Of a stretch of DNA of 5,782 bases, positions 1-5,782 are shown in pieces. Each line of letters starts with the position of its first letter. The first letter of the stretch is position 1. The notes beneath the pieces were generated by a model that saw only the letters and a list, made by a program, of their open reading frames with translations, did not search any database and had not been told where the DNA came from. The position numbers and the translations under genes are program-made. The stretch comes from an uncultured Eubacteriales bacterium. GTDB taxonomy: Bacteria; Bacillota; Clostridia; Oscillospirales; Oscillospiraceae. The DNA is taken from contig URDG01000047.1 of assembly GCA_900546515.1 (NCBI GenBank), positions 1 to 5,782 of the forward strand, read 5' to 3'.

Positions 1-60
1 GAAGCGGAACAGTGCAAGCTTCTTCTGACGCCGTCAGGCGTGTGTGCTCTTGTCAATTGA
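1..60 (+). CDS. possible C-terminal end of a gene entering from the left (partial)
   Basis: Frame 1 is open from the window edge for 19 codons and ends with TGA at 58-60. The readable tail is LLLTPSGVCALVN. If real, this gene converges on the methyltransferase, whose stop codon lies only 11 bp further on. The stretch is too short to assign a family, and an open frame of this length is common by chance. No terminator is visible between the two stops. Very tentative. Confidence 0.22.
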   Translation, partial: EAEQCKLLLTPSGVCALVN

Positions 61-71
61 TGGTAACAGAA

Positions 72-1184
72 TCATTTCAGATACATGAAAAGGTCGCACT
101 TTATCATGCCGTTGTAGAGCTTGCGCTTCTTGTCGGCAGTTCTGCCGAAGCAGCGTTCAAACTCCGTGTGCGATGAGAGAAGGTAGAGTTGCCAGTTTGC
201 CGTCTTGCGGTAGGCTTCTCCGAAAGACCTGTATAGCTGCTCGGCCTGCTCTTTTTCCATGATGCGCTCGCCGTAAGGCGGGTTTGTGACGATAACGCCG
301 CGCTCCGTCCTGCGGTCAAAGGCCGCGGCGTCGGCAACCTCGAAGCGGATCACATCAGCAACACCGGCGCGCTCCGCGTTTTCACACGCGATCGCTATCG
401 CCTTCGGGTCGATGTCCGAGCCTACGATGTTGTAATTCCCGTGAAATTCCCTGTCGCGCGCAGCTTCTCTTGCCTGCGCCCATATACGCCGGTCAAAAAT
501 GCGCCAGTTCATCGCAGAGAAGCTCCTGTTGATGCCGGGAGCAATGTTGCGCGCAATGAGAGCGGCTTCGATCGGGATCGTGCCGCTTCCGCAGAACGGA
601 TCGGCAAAATCGTCTCTCCCTCTGTAGCGCGACAGCTTTACCATTGCAGCGGCCATCGTCTCCTTGAGCGGCGCGGCATTGTGCGCAGGACGGTAGCCGC
701 GCTTGTGCAGCCCCTCGCCGGAGGTATCAAGGCAGATGGACACATTGTCCTTCATTATTGAAAACTGCACCTGGTAGGACTCGGCGGTCTCAGGGAACCA
801 CTCGATGCCGTACACGCTCTTCAAACGTTCGACTATAGCTTTTTTTATGATCTTCTGACAGTCGGAAACGGAGAAAAGCTTTGAATTGAGACTGTAGCCC
901 TTGACGGGGAAAGCGCCGTCCCGCGGGATAATATCCTCCCAGCGGATAGCCTTGACGCCCTGAAAAAGCTCCTCAAAGGTCTCGGCTTTGAACCGGCCGA
1001 GCTCGACTAGGACGCGCTCGCCTATGCGCAGATTTATGTTGGCCGATGCAACGGCGTTTTCATCGCCTGTAAAATATACGCGGCCGTTTTCAGCGGTGAC
1101 GTTCGCCATGTCCAGCCGCCTGAGCTCGTCGGAAATAGGACCTTCGAGACCGAGCAGGCAGGGGACGCAAAGTTTGAAATCCAT
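72..1184 (-). CDS. ypsC: THUMP-domain class I SAM-dependent RNA guanine-N2 methyltransferase (YpsC / RlmL N-terminal type)
   Basis: 370 residues, transcribed leftwards. The family transfers a methyl group from S-adenosylmethionine to the N2 of guanine in structured RNA. E. coli RlmL, whose N-terminal half matches this protein, makes m2G2445 in 23S rRNA. The exact target here is inferred, not shown. Residues about 45-155 form the RNA-binding THUMP region, followed by the family's GEGLHKRGYR segment (157-166 region). The Rossmann methyltransferase domain has the SAM-binding motif DPFCGSGT (195-202), the acidic ribose-binding SDIDP (256-260) and catalytic NPPYGERI (301-308). The C-terminal LYNGMIKCDLF is also typical. 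Length fits stand-alone Firmicute members (about 375-385), so the gene looks complete and lacks the second RlmK domain of the E. coli fusion. The ATG at 1184 is preceded by AGAGGT at good spacing and by a promoter at 1221-1249. It is likely monocistronic and constitutive. Confidence 0.93.
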   Translation of the reverse strand: MDFKLCVPCLLGLEGPISDELRRLDMANVTAENGRVYFTGDENAVASANINLRIGERVLVELGRFKAETFEELFQGVKAIRWEDIIPRDGAFPVKGYSLNSKLFSVSDCQKIIKKAIVERLKSVYGIEWFPETAESYQVQFSIMKDNVSICLDTSGEGLHKRGYRPAHNAAPLKETMAAAMVKLSRYRGRDDFADPFCGSGTIPIEAALIARNIAPGINRSFSAMNWRIFDRRIWAQAREAARDREFHGNYNIVGSDIDPKAIAIACENAERAGVADVIRFEVADAAAFDRRTERGVIVTNPPYGERIMEKEQAEQLYRSFGEAYRKTANWQLYLLSSHTEFERCFGRTADKKRKLYNGMIKCDLFMYLK

Positions 1185-1220
1185 TTTTACCTCTTTTATA
1201 TGCCTAAACTAATAAAGCTT

Positions 1221-1249
1221 ATGATACAACAAAGTTTTGAAGCTGTAAA
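1221..1249 (-). promoter_or_regulatory. SigA-type promoter of the methyltransferase gene
   Basis: Read on the minus strand, TTTACA (1244-1249) is followed by exactly 17 bp and then TATCAT (1221-1226). Each box matches the consensus at five of six positions. The predicted transcript starts near 1214, leaving a leader of about 30 nt that contains the AGAGGT ribosome binding site before the ATG at 1184. This is recognised from sequence only. Confidence 0.72.
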
Positions 1250-1319
1250 TGAATAAGAGAGAGAAAATTAATGGAAAATTAAAAGTTCATTCTTTGTTAA
1301 AATTTATAAAGACGGTTTT

Positions 1320-1374
1320 TTGACGCCATATAAGTTGACATAAGGCAAATTGACTATAAGTTGACGATGTTGAC
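1320..1374. repeat. cluster of five TTGAC direct repeats in the divergent intergenic region
   Basis: TTGAC begins at 1320, 1335, 1350, 1361 and 1370, so the steps are 15, 15, 11 and 9 bp. A longer form, ATAAGTTGAC, occurs twice (1330-1339 and 1356-1365), and TTGACGAT occurs twice (1361-1368 and 1370-1377). The cluster sits between the two divergent promoters, ending about 32 bp upstream of the -35 box of the plus-strand promoter. That is a natural position for an activator or shared operator. None of the five has a good -10 box at 16-18 bp, so they do not read as stacked promoters. Low complexity by chance in AT-rich DNA remains possible. Confidence 0.45.
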
Positions 1375-1406
1375 GATAAAAATATGGATTTTTTGTGAAT
1401 TGTCTA

Positions 1407-1435
1407 TTGAAATTTCTGTGAAAATGCGTTATATT
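1407..1435 (+). promoter_or_regulatory. SigA-type promoter of the unknown gene (and probably cstA)
   Basis: TTGAAA (1407-1412), a 17-bp spacer and TATATT (1430-1435) each match consensus at five of six positions. Transcription would begin near 1442, giving a leader of about 120 nt before the ATG at 1562. With no terminator after the first gene, the transcript could run on through cstA to the terminator at 3891-3922. Confidence 0.72.
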
Positions 1436-1561
1436 CATGCTAAGAATTACGCTTGACTAATAAAGCGGATGCGATGAATTCTGCAAAACCACAAAAATTG
1501 CGCAAAAGAATGTGCAGGCTCGTAAAGAACGTGCACATGGCGTTCGGAGGGAGGCTTCTGC

Positions 1562-2068
1562 ATGGATCGTGCTGAATTTCTCGAGGTCCTGAAAGATTCA
1601 TACAGCGCCTACTATAATATAATCCCCGGCGGAGACGACGGTTCGCCGCTTGCTTTTCGGGCAGATTATTTTTCACGCGATGAGAGATACTGGCTGACAA
1701 AGAACATCAAGATCTGGGGAAACGAGACCAACGAGTTCGCCTATATATTTCAGGCTCCGGCATTTGACAGAGCCGCAGTGGATGAGTGTATTGCCCGTGC
1801 GCTTTACGAGTCGCTGCCGCGTGTTAAACCGCATAAGGAGCACCAGTATACGAATGTTAAGGTCGTCTTTGTTGCAGATTCTCTGAGCAGGGACACAATT
1901 GAATATATAAAGAAGAAAAAGTTCAGTAAAAGTTATAAGTTTTCCCTCCACGGCTATACGGAGCTGAAGGCGGGGGCTGTCGATCTGGCGGAGAGAACGG
2001 TCTATACGAACAGGGCCGGTCACGAGCTGGACGCTTACTTCAGAAAGCTTTTCGCTGCGAGAAATTGA
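1562..2068 (+). CDS. conserved protein of unknown function, 168 aa
   Basis: No function can be assigned. The start is secure: GGAGGGAGG (1546-1554) lies 7 bp before the ATG. There is no signal peptide or hydrophobic segment, so the protein is probably cytosolic. The pattern suggests a small alpha/beta protein: a helical N-terminus (1-20), YWLTKNIKIWGNETNEFAYI (43-62, probably strands), then LPRVKPHKEHQYTNVKVVFV (85-104), a Lys-rich stretch IKKKKFSKSYKFSLHGYTEL (116-135), and DLAERTVYTNRAG (141-153). The PHKEH, SLHGYTE and YTNRAG blocks look like conserved core motifs; from memory they recall an uncharacterised clostridial DUF family, but I cannot give an accession. It has its own promoter at 1407-1435. 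cstA follows after 54 bp with no terminator between, so the two are probably co-transcribed. A functional link to transport is only a guess from position. Confidence 0.88.
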   Translation: MDRAEFLEVLKDSYSAYYNIIPGGDDGSPLAFRADYFSRDERYWLTKNIKIWGNETNEFAYIFQAPAFDRAAVDECIARALYESLPRVKPHKEHQYTNVKVVFVADSLSRDTIEYIKKKKFSKSYKFSLHGYTELKAGAVDLAERTVYTNRAGHELDAYFRKLFAARN

Positions 2069-2093
2069 GAGGCTCACGGCGATAGCTTATATA
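2065..2093 (+). promoter_or_regulatory. possible internal promoter for cstA
   Basis: TTGAGA (2065-2070), a 17-bp spacer and TATATA (2088-2093) fit a SigA promoter. The -35 box overlaps the stop codon of the preceding gene. Transcription would begin near 2100, about 23 nt before the GTG start, which leaves room for the ribosome binding site. This could let cstA be expressed independently of the upstream gene. Moderate support only, as the region is AT-rich. Confidence 0.45.
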
Positions 2094-2108
2094 AAACATT
2101 TTTTATTT

Positions 2109-2114
2109 AAGGAG
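2109..2114 (+). promoter_or_regulatory. ribosome binding site that fixes the cstA start
   Basis: AAGGAG ends at 2114 and is 8 bp from GTG at 2123. The in-frame GTG at 2114 uses the last G of this same site, so it cannot be the start served by it. This argues for initiation at 2123. Confidence 0.8.
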
Positions 2115-2122
2115 TGAAAAGT

Positions 2123-3850
2123 GTGAGCGCAGTACTTATTCTTCTCATCGCATTCGCTCTGCTTGCTCTGGGCTACATCTTCTATGGCTCTTGGCTTGCA
2201 AAGCAGTGGGGCGTTGACCCCAATCACGAGACCCCGGCACACACCAGCTATGACGGAAAGGATTTCGTCCCGGCTAACCCTGCTGTCCTGATGGGACATC
2301 ATTTCTCCTCCATCGCGGGCGCAGGCCCCATCAACGGACCTATCCAGGCCGCAGTTTTCGGCTGGGTTCCCGTGTTCCTGTGGGTCGTTATCGGCGGCAT
2401 CTTCTTCGGTGCAATGCATGACTTTGGTGCTCTGTTCGCCTCGATCCGTCACAACGGCGGCTCCATCGGCGAAGTCATCAAGGATGAGATAGGCGTAAAG
2501 GCACAGAGACTGTTCACGATCTTTGCCCTGCTTGTTCTCATTCTCGTCATCGCTTCCTTCACCGCAGTTGTCGCAGGTACCTTCGTTTCCGAAGGCCCCG
2601 TGTTCACTGTTGGCCGTGCGAACGTAAGCGGCAACGCTTCCACCGCAACCACCTCTCTTCTGTTCATCGTTATTGCATTCATCTTCGGTTACTTCGTGTA
2701 CCGCAAGAACGTGAAGATCGGCCCCGCAACCATCGTCGGCATCATCGGTATCGTTCTGATAGTCCTTGCCGGCCTGAACTTCGGTGTCAACGCGAGCCGT
2801 ACCTTCTGGGTTCTCTTCATCGCAGTGTACATAGTCGTGGCTTCTCTGCTTCCTGTCTGGATGCTGCTCCAGCCGCGTGACTACCTCTCTTCCTTCCTGC
2901 TCTACGGTATGATGATCATTGCATTCGTCGGCATCATCTTCTCCGGTGCGACCGTTGATCTGCCCGCATTTGCAGGCTGGACCGGCCTCAACAACAAAGC
3001 AAGCCTCTTCCCGACCCTGTTCATCACTGTCGCCTGCGGCGCTGTGTCCGGCTTCCACTCCCTGATCGGTTCCGGCACGACCTCCAAGCAGCTCGACTCT
3101 GAGAAGGATGCAAAGGTCATCGGCTACGGCGCAATGATCGTTGAGTCCGCTCTTGCAATCATTGCTCTTATCGCTATGGGCGTTGTATTCACCAAGACCG
3201 ACCTCGGTGGCGGCGATCTGTTCAAGATCTCTGCTCCTCCGACGATATTCGCAGGCGGCGTTGCAACCATGGTAGCAACCATGTTCGGCGGTGTGGCAGA
3301 CTTCACCAACCCCGTATACGACACCACCTACACTCTGCTGACTCTGGCAGTTTCCGTCTTTGCTCTTACCTCTCTTGACTCCGGCACACGTCTTTCCCGT
3401 TACATGTTTGCCGAGCTGTTCATCCCCGAAGGCAAGACCCGCGACGAGCTGACCGGCGCACGCAAGTTCTTCTCCCATCCTCTGGTCTCCACCCTCATCA
3501 TGGTCATCATCGGCTGCGGCATGGGCTTCATGAGCCTGTCCCAGATCTGGGGTGTGTTCGGCGCTGCAAACCAGCTGCTTGCCGGTATCGCAATGCTGGC
3601 AGTTGCTGCATGGCTGGGTAACATCGGCAAGAACAACAAGATGTTCTTTGTTCCTATGATATTCATGCTCGCCGCAACTCTTACCTCCCTCGTTATGACC
3701 ATCATCGGCAAGGTCAAGCTGATTGCTGCTGCCGGTGCTGCATGGGGCGACTGGTTCCAGATGATTTGGTCCATCGGCCTTGTCGTTCTGGCTGTCATCC
3801 TCGTTATCGAGGGCGTACAGGTCATGGCAAAGCAGAAGAAGCAGGCTTGA
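2123..3850 (+). CDS. cstA: CstA-family carbon starvation membrane transporter (pyruvate/peptide type)
   Basis: 575 residues from GTG 2123; an upstream in-frame GTG at 2114 lies inside the ribosome binding site and is rejected. CstA proteins are polytopic inner-membrane carriers. E. coli CstA is linked to peptide and pyruvate uptake in carbon starvation, and BtsT is a pyruvate/H+ symporter. The substrate here cannot be read from sequence. Many hydrophobic segments run the whole length (first at about 3-20). Family signatures are GHHFSSIAGAGPINGP (59-74 region), DFGALFASIRHNG (about 100-112), SGFHSLIGSGTTSKQL (309-324), LDSGTRLSRY (418-427) and FGAANQLLAG (479-488). The C-terminus is short and ends in a basic tail, KQKKQA. 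It is shorter than the roughly 700-residue E. coli forms but fits compact Firmicute homologues, so it is judged complete. Codon use is strongly biased to C-ending codons, suggesting high expression. It follows the unknown gene by 54 bp and is closed by the terminator at 3891-3922. Confidence 0.93.
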   Translation: MSAVLILLIAFALLALGYIFYGSWLAKQWGVDPNHETPAHTSYDGKDFVPANPAVLMGHHFSSIAGAGPINGPIQAAVFGWVPVFLWVVIGGIFFGAMHDFGALFASIRHNGGSIGEVIKDEIGVKAQRLFTIFALLVLILVIASFTAVVAGTFVSEGPVFTVGRANVSGNASTATTSLLFIVIAFIFGYFVYRKNVKIGPATIVGIIGIVLIVLAGLNFGVNASRTFWVLFIAVYIVVASLLPVWMLLQPRDYLSSFLLYGMMIIAFVGIIFSGATVDLPAFAGWTGLNNKASLFPTLFITVACGAVSGFHSLIGSGTTSKQLDSEKDAKVIGYGAMIVESALAIIALIAMGVVFTKTDLGGGDLFKISAPPTIFAGGVATMVATMFGGVADFTNPVYDTTYTLLTLAVSVFALTSLDSGTRLSRYMFAELFIPEGKTRDELTGARKFFSHPLVSTLIMVIIGCGMGFMSLSQIWGVFGAANQLLAGIAMLAVAAWLGNIGKNNKMFFVPMIFMLAATLTSLVMTIIGKVKLIAAAGAAWGDWFQMIWSIGLVVLAVILVIEGVQVMAKQKKQA

Positions 3851-3890
3851 TTTATCAGGCGTACTTATTCTGATATAGACTTATAAAATG

Positions 3891-3922
3891 AGAGTGCCGC
3901 AGAAATGCGGCGCTCTTTTTTT
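3891..3922 (+). terminator. Rho-independent terminator after cstA
   Basis: The arm AGAGTGCCGC (3891-3900) pairs with GCGGCGCTCT (3907-3916) over 10 bp, with one G-U pair and a 6-nt loop (3901-3906). A run of T follows directly (3916-3922). It lies 40 bp after the cstA stop and ends that transcript. Confidence 0.92.
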
Positions 3923-3982
3923 GCTGATTTATACGCGAGACGGAACTTTAATAACTGCATGGCAGAACTCCGCGCCGTCCTT

Positions 3983-4123
3983 GGGCTTTGCCGGCTTCCC
4001 GCAGGCAAGCCCTGTTTCAAGCCCTATTTACGGGGAATCTCGCCGGTTTTCATCTCCTTGCATCGGGATATATCCCGATGCGATCCCCCCCGACTGCCAG
4101 CCCGCAGGGTACGGGTCAAGGCA
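3983..4123 (+). other. structured leader upstream of the secreted-protein gene (candidate cis-regulatory RNA or dispersed repeat)
   Basis: The stretch between the terminator and the next gene holds three self-complementary segments. First, GGGCTTTGCC (3983-3992) pairs with GGCAAGCCC (4004-4012) with one bulged base. Second is the perfect palindrome at 4060-4081. Third, TGCC (4095-4098) with GGCA (4120-4123) encloses CCCG (4101-4104) with CGGG (4112-4115). A run of seven C lies at 4085-4091. The frame is open through here, but no ribosome binding site supports a start, so I read it as non-coding. I do not recognise a known riboswitch class. A weak -10-like TTTAAT at 3947-3952 lacks a good -35 box. 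Confidence 0.45.
4060..4081. repeat. perfect 22-bp palindrome
   Basis: The arm GCATCGGGATA (4060-4070) is followed at once by its exact reverse complement (4071-4081). As DNA it would suit a symmetric dimeric regulator; as RNA it would form a 9-bp hairpin with a TATA loop. It lies 63 bp upstream of the ATG at 4145. It is not a terminator, because a C run rather than a T run follows. Confidence 0.85.
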
Positions 4124-4144
4124 AGGAAGGAGACGATATATCCA

Positions 4145-5644
4145 ATGAAACTGAAACGGTTCCTATCAAGCGTACTCGCGCTGGTGCTGATCGTCAGTCT
4201 GCCGGTGTCGGCGCTTGCCGCAGACTGGTATCTGGAGGACGGCGACATTACCGTAAGCGCGGACAGCTCCGGTCAGACAGTGTCTCAGGGAAGCACGTCT
4301 GTCGCAGATGATGCGCCTGTCATCAAACAGCGCGACAGTTCCGCGGCAACGGACAGTACCATCACCATATCAACCTCCGACGATGCGACGGCAAACGTCA
4401 CCATTGAGGATGTAAACATCAGCAGCAGCGGCGACTCCATCGACGTCGGCAGCTCCAGCGCGAACATCACATTGAATGGCGATAACAAGCTCTCCTCCGA
4501 ATCCGGCTCCGGCCTGCATGTCTCCGACGGCGATGTGACCATCACCGGCAGCGGCGCGCTGAAAGCTGAGAGCAAAGGCGATAATAACAATAATGCCGCG
4601 ATCGGCAGTTACGAGAACGAAGATATGTCCGGTGACATTACCATCGGCGGCGACGCGCAGGTAACGGCTGAAAGCGGCCGCAACGGCGCGGGCATCGGCC
4701 CGGGTGAAGATAAAAAGATGAAGGGTCTGATCATCATTCAGGACAATGCGCAGGTCACTGCCATAGCAGGTGACTGTGCAGCCGCCATCGGCAGCGATGA
4801 CGGGTATGAAATGACCGGAACCATTATCATCATTGGTAATGCGCGTGTTACCACGGGTGTTCTCGACGATGACGACGTCTACTTCGATTACAAGACAAAA
4901 GAGATCAAGTACACGCTGGATGAGGGTTACATCGGCTACATCGGCGACAGCCAGAACAGTAACCACGAAAGCGGCAATGGTCATTACATTATCGGCCCGG
5001 ATGTAACGATTAACGGCTTGAGCGGCAGCGATATTGAGGCGCTGAAGGACTATATCAACATGCGCCTGAGCAGGGAAAACAACGACGGAGAGCCGGAAAA
5101 CCTGACAAAGCTGGATATCAGCAGCGAAAACGGCGAGTTCACCGTGACGGCAGAAGGCGAGGGGACCGTGGAGAAGATACTCTACGGCGGCAGCGAGACT
5201 GTTCCCACAGCGCCGGGCACATATCCTGTCACCTGCGTGGTGCGGCTGGACGATGAGACGATCGAATTCCAGATCGGCACGTTTGTGGTTCCTGAACCCA
5301 AATCGCCGGCGGAAGCGGTGCAGTCCGCCCCTCTCTATCGCGTGACAGACAAGGACGGCGTTGACATCGCATATAAAGCGGAGAAGAACGGCGGCGTGCT
5401 CACCATCACCGCAGACGAAGATCATGCCGTACTGACGGGTACTCTCGCCGGAATAGAGCAGCTCAAAGCGCAGGGCGTGGAAAAGATAGTTTTTGTCACA
5501 AATGGCGCCAGCTCCGCATTTAGTCTCAATGACCTTTTGGAAAAGGGCGAAATCGGCGAAACCTACAAGCTCACCCACGACGGAAAGACCGTCACGTTCA
5601 CTCTCGGCGAAAAGATGACCGATATAAGCTTGGCCTATCGGTAA
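4145..5644 (+). CDS. secreted beta-helix-like repeat protein, 499 aa, function unknown
   Basis: The start at ATG 4145 is chosen because it opens a clean signal peptide and follows AGGAG (4128-4132) by 12 bp. The frame is open further upstream but without support. The signal peptide has basic MKLKR, a hydrophobic stretch at 6-21 and a likely cut after ALA at 25. The acidic, Ser/Thr/Gly-rich region 27-145 contains strand-like units such as NITLNGDNKLSSES and DVTITGSGALKAES. Three tandem units of about 31 residues follow (150-179, 180-210, 211-241), sharing a pattern like AxIGxxEdxxMxGxIxIxxnAqVTA, as in parallel beta-helices. Residues about 325-384 look Ig-like (ILYGGSETVPTAPGTYPVT), and 397-499 form a further strand-rich segment. 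There is no LPxTG motif, SLH repeat, C-terminal membrane helix or catalytic motif. It resembles, from memory, the N-terminal part of long clostridial surface proteins and carbohydrate-binding beta-helix proteins. Release to the medium or polysaccharide binding is inferred only. Confidence 0.85.
   Translation: MKLKRFLSSVLALVLIVSLPVSALAADWYLEDGDITVSADSSGQTVSQGSTSVADDAPVIKQRDSSAATDSTITISTSDDATANVTIEDVNISSSGDSIDVGSSSANITLNGDNKLSSESGSGLHVSDGDVTITGSGALKAESKGDNNNNAAIGSYENEDMSGDITIGGDAQVTAESGRNGAGIGPGEDKKMKGLIIIQDNAQVTAIAGDCAAAIGSDDGYEMTGTIIIIGNARVTTGVLDDDDVYFDYKTKEIKYTLDEGYIGYIGDSQNSNHESGNGHYIIGPDVTINGLSGSDIEALKDYINMRLSRENNDGEPENLTKLDISSENGEFTVTAEGEGTVEKILYGGSETVPTAPGTYPVTCVVRLDDETIEFQIGTFVVPEPKSPAEAVQSAPLYRVTDKDGVDIAYKAEKNGGVLTITADEDHAVLTGTLAGIEQLKAQGVEKIVFVTNGASSAFSLNDLLEKGEIGETYKLTHDGKTVTFTLGEKMTDISLAYR
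4592..4867 (+). repeat. three tandem protein-level repeats of about 31 residues
   Basis: The units lie at 4592-4681, 4682-4774 and 4775-4867, in phase with the reading frame. Shared positions include the AIG or GIG turn near the start, a Met-x-Gly in the middle and NAQVTA or a close variant near the end. DNA identity between units is modest, so the duplication is old and probably under structural selection as successive coils of a beta-helix. Confidence 0.7.
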
Positions 5645-5691
5645 GTCATGCGATCCACAAAAAGAGCAACGCAGTCTAAACAAAAGCACCG

Positions 5692-5751
5692 CTTTAAGAG
5701 CGTTGACATAGGAAAACAAGCAGAAACCCAGTAAAATCAACGCTTTTAAGG
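5692..5751 (+). repeat. imperfect 15-bp inverted repeat downstream of the secreted-protein gene
   Basis: Bases 5692-5706 pair with 5737-5751 over 15 positions as plus-strand RNA, including two G-U pairs, with a 30-nt loop. The core TTAAGAGCGTTGA pairs with TCAACGCTTTTAA. It begins 48 bp after the stop codon. There is no T run after the right arm, so it is not a normal terminator. It may stabilise the 3' end of the mRNA. The rest of 5645-5782 shows nothing else convincing. Confidence 0.5.
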
Positions 5752-5782
5752 GCAGAGGGCAAACAGGTTAGCTCAAAAATTG

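Noticed and set aside
25..37. small inverted repeat CTGAC/GTCAG as terminator between the converging genes
   Set aside because: The stem is only 5 bp and no T run follows on either strand.
2087..3478. 463-codon open frame on the minus strand, opposite cstA
   Set aside because: It lies antisense to a gene with clear CstA signatures. Its Cys/Asp/Glu/His-rich composition has no domain pattern and is what strong C-ending codon bias produces on the opposite strand.
4085..4091. run of seven C as a phase-variation tract
   Set aside because: It lies in the leader rather than in a coding region and is short; no sign that its length would switch a frame.
3905..4144. 80-codon N-terminal extension of the secreted protein
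   Set aside because: The frame is open by chance back into the terminator, but the Arg/Pro/Cys-rich extension would bury the signal peptide internally, and it has no ribosome binding site.
5648..5734. 28-residue basic ORF after the secreted-protein gene
   Set aside because: There is no ribosome binding site before its ATG, and it overlaps the inverted repeat.
5703..5737. TTGACA and TAAAAT as a promoter at the right end
   Set aside because: The boxes are 23 bp apart, well outside the usual 16-18 bp.
4370..5740. 456-codon open frame on the minus strand, opposite the secreted-protein gene
   Set aside because: The plus strand has a signal peptide, ribosome binding site and ordered repeats. The minus-strand product has none of these and is a codon-bias shadow.

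Overview
The window looks like chromosomal DNA from an anaerobic, low-to-mid GC Firmicute, most likely a gut clostridium of the Oscillospiraceae/Ruminococcaceae type. This is an inference from purine-rich GGAGG-type ribosome binding sites, SigA-like promoters, a short clostridial CstA, and a secreted beta-helix protein of a style I associate with gut Clostridia. No rRNA, tRNA, CRISPR array, transposase or phage gene is visible.

Layout. Positions 1-60 may hold the last codons of a plus-strand gene entering from the left (weak). A THUMP/N6-type RNA methyltransferase (YpsC, equivalent to the N-terminal half of E. coli RlmL) lies on the minus strand at 72-1184. It is transcribed leftwards from a good promoter at 1221-1249. 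The AT-rich divergent region 1185-1561 (377 bp) also holds five TTGAC motifs (1320-1374) and a good plus-strand promoter (1407-1435). That promoter drives a 168-residue protein of unknown function at 1562-2068. After 54 bp comes a CstA-family membrane transporter (best start GTG at 2123, end 3850), with a possible extra promoter at 2065-2093 overlapping the end of the small gene. A clear intrinsic terminator at 3891-3922 closes this unit.

A roughly 220-bp leader follows (3923-4144). It has several self-complementary segments, including a perfect 22-bp palindrome at 4060-4081. It precedes a secreted 499-residue protein at 4145-5644, which has a signal peptide, parallel beta-helix-like repeats and Ig-like C-terminal segments. 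The last 138 bp (5645-5782) hold no convincing gene, only an imperfect 15-bp inverted repeat.

Functional view. The methyltransferase is a ribosome/RNA-modification housekeeping gene. The unknown gene and cstA may be co-transcribed; CstA relatives import pyruvate or peptides when carbon is scarce. The secreted protein is a separate unit with its own leader. Nothing here amounts to a demonstrable new multi-gene system. The parts most worth following are the structured leader, the TTGAC array and the unassigned genes.
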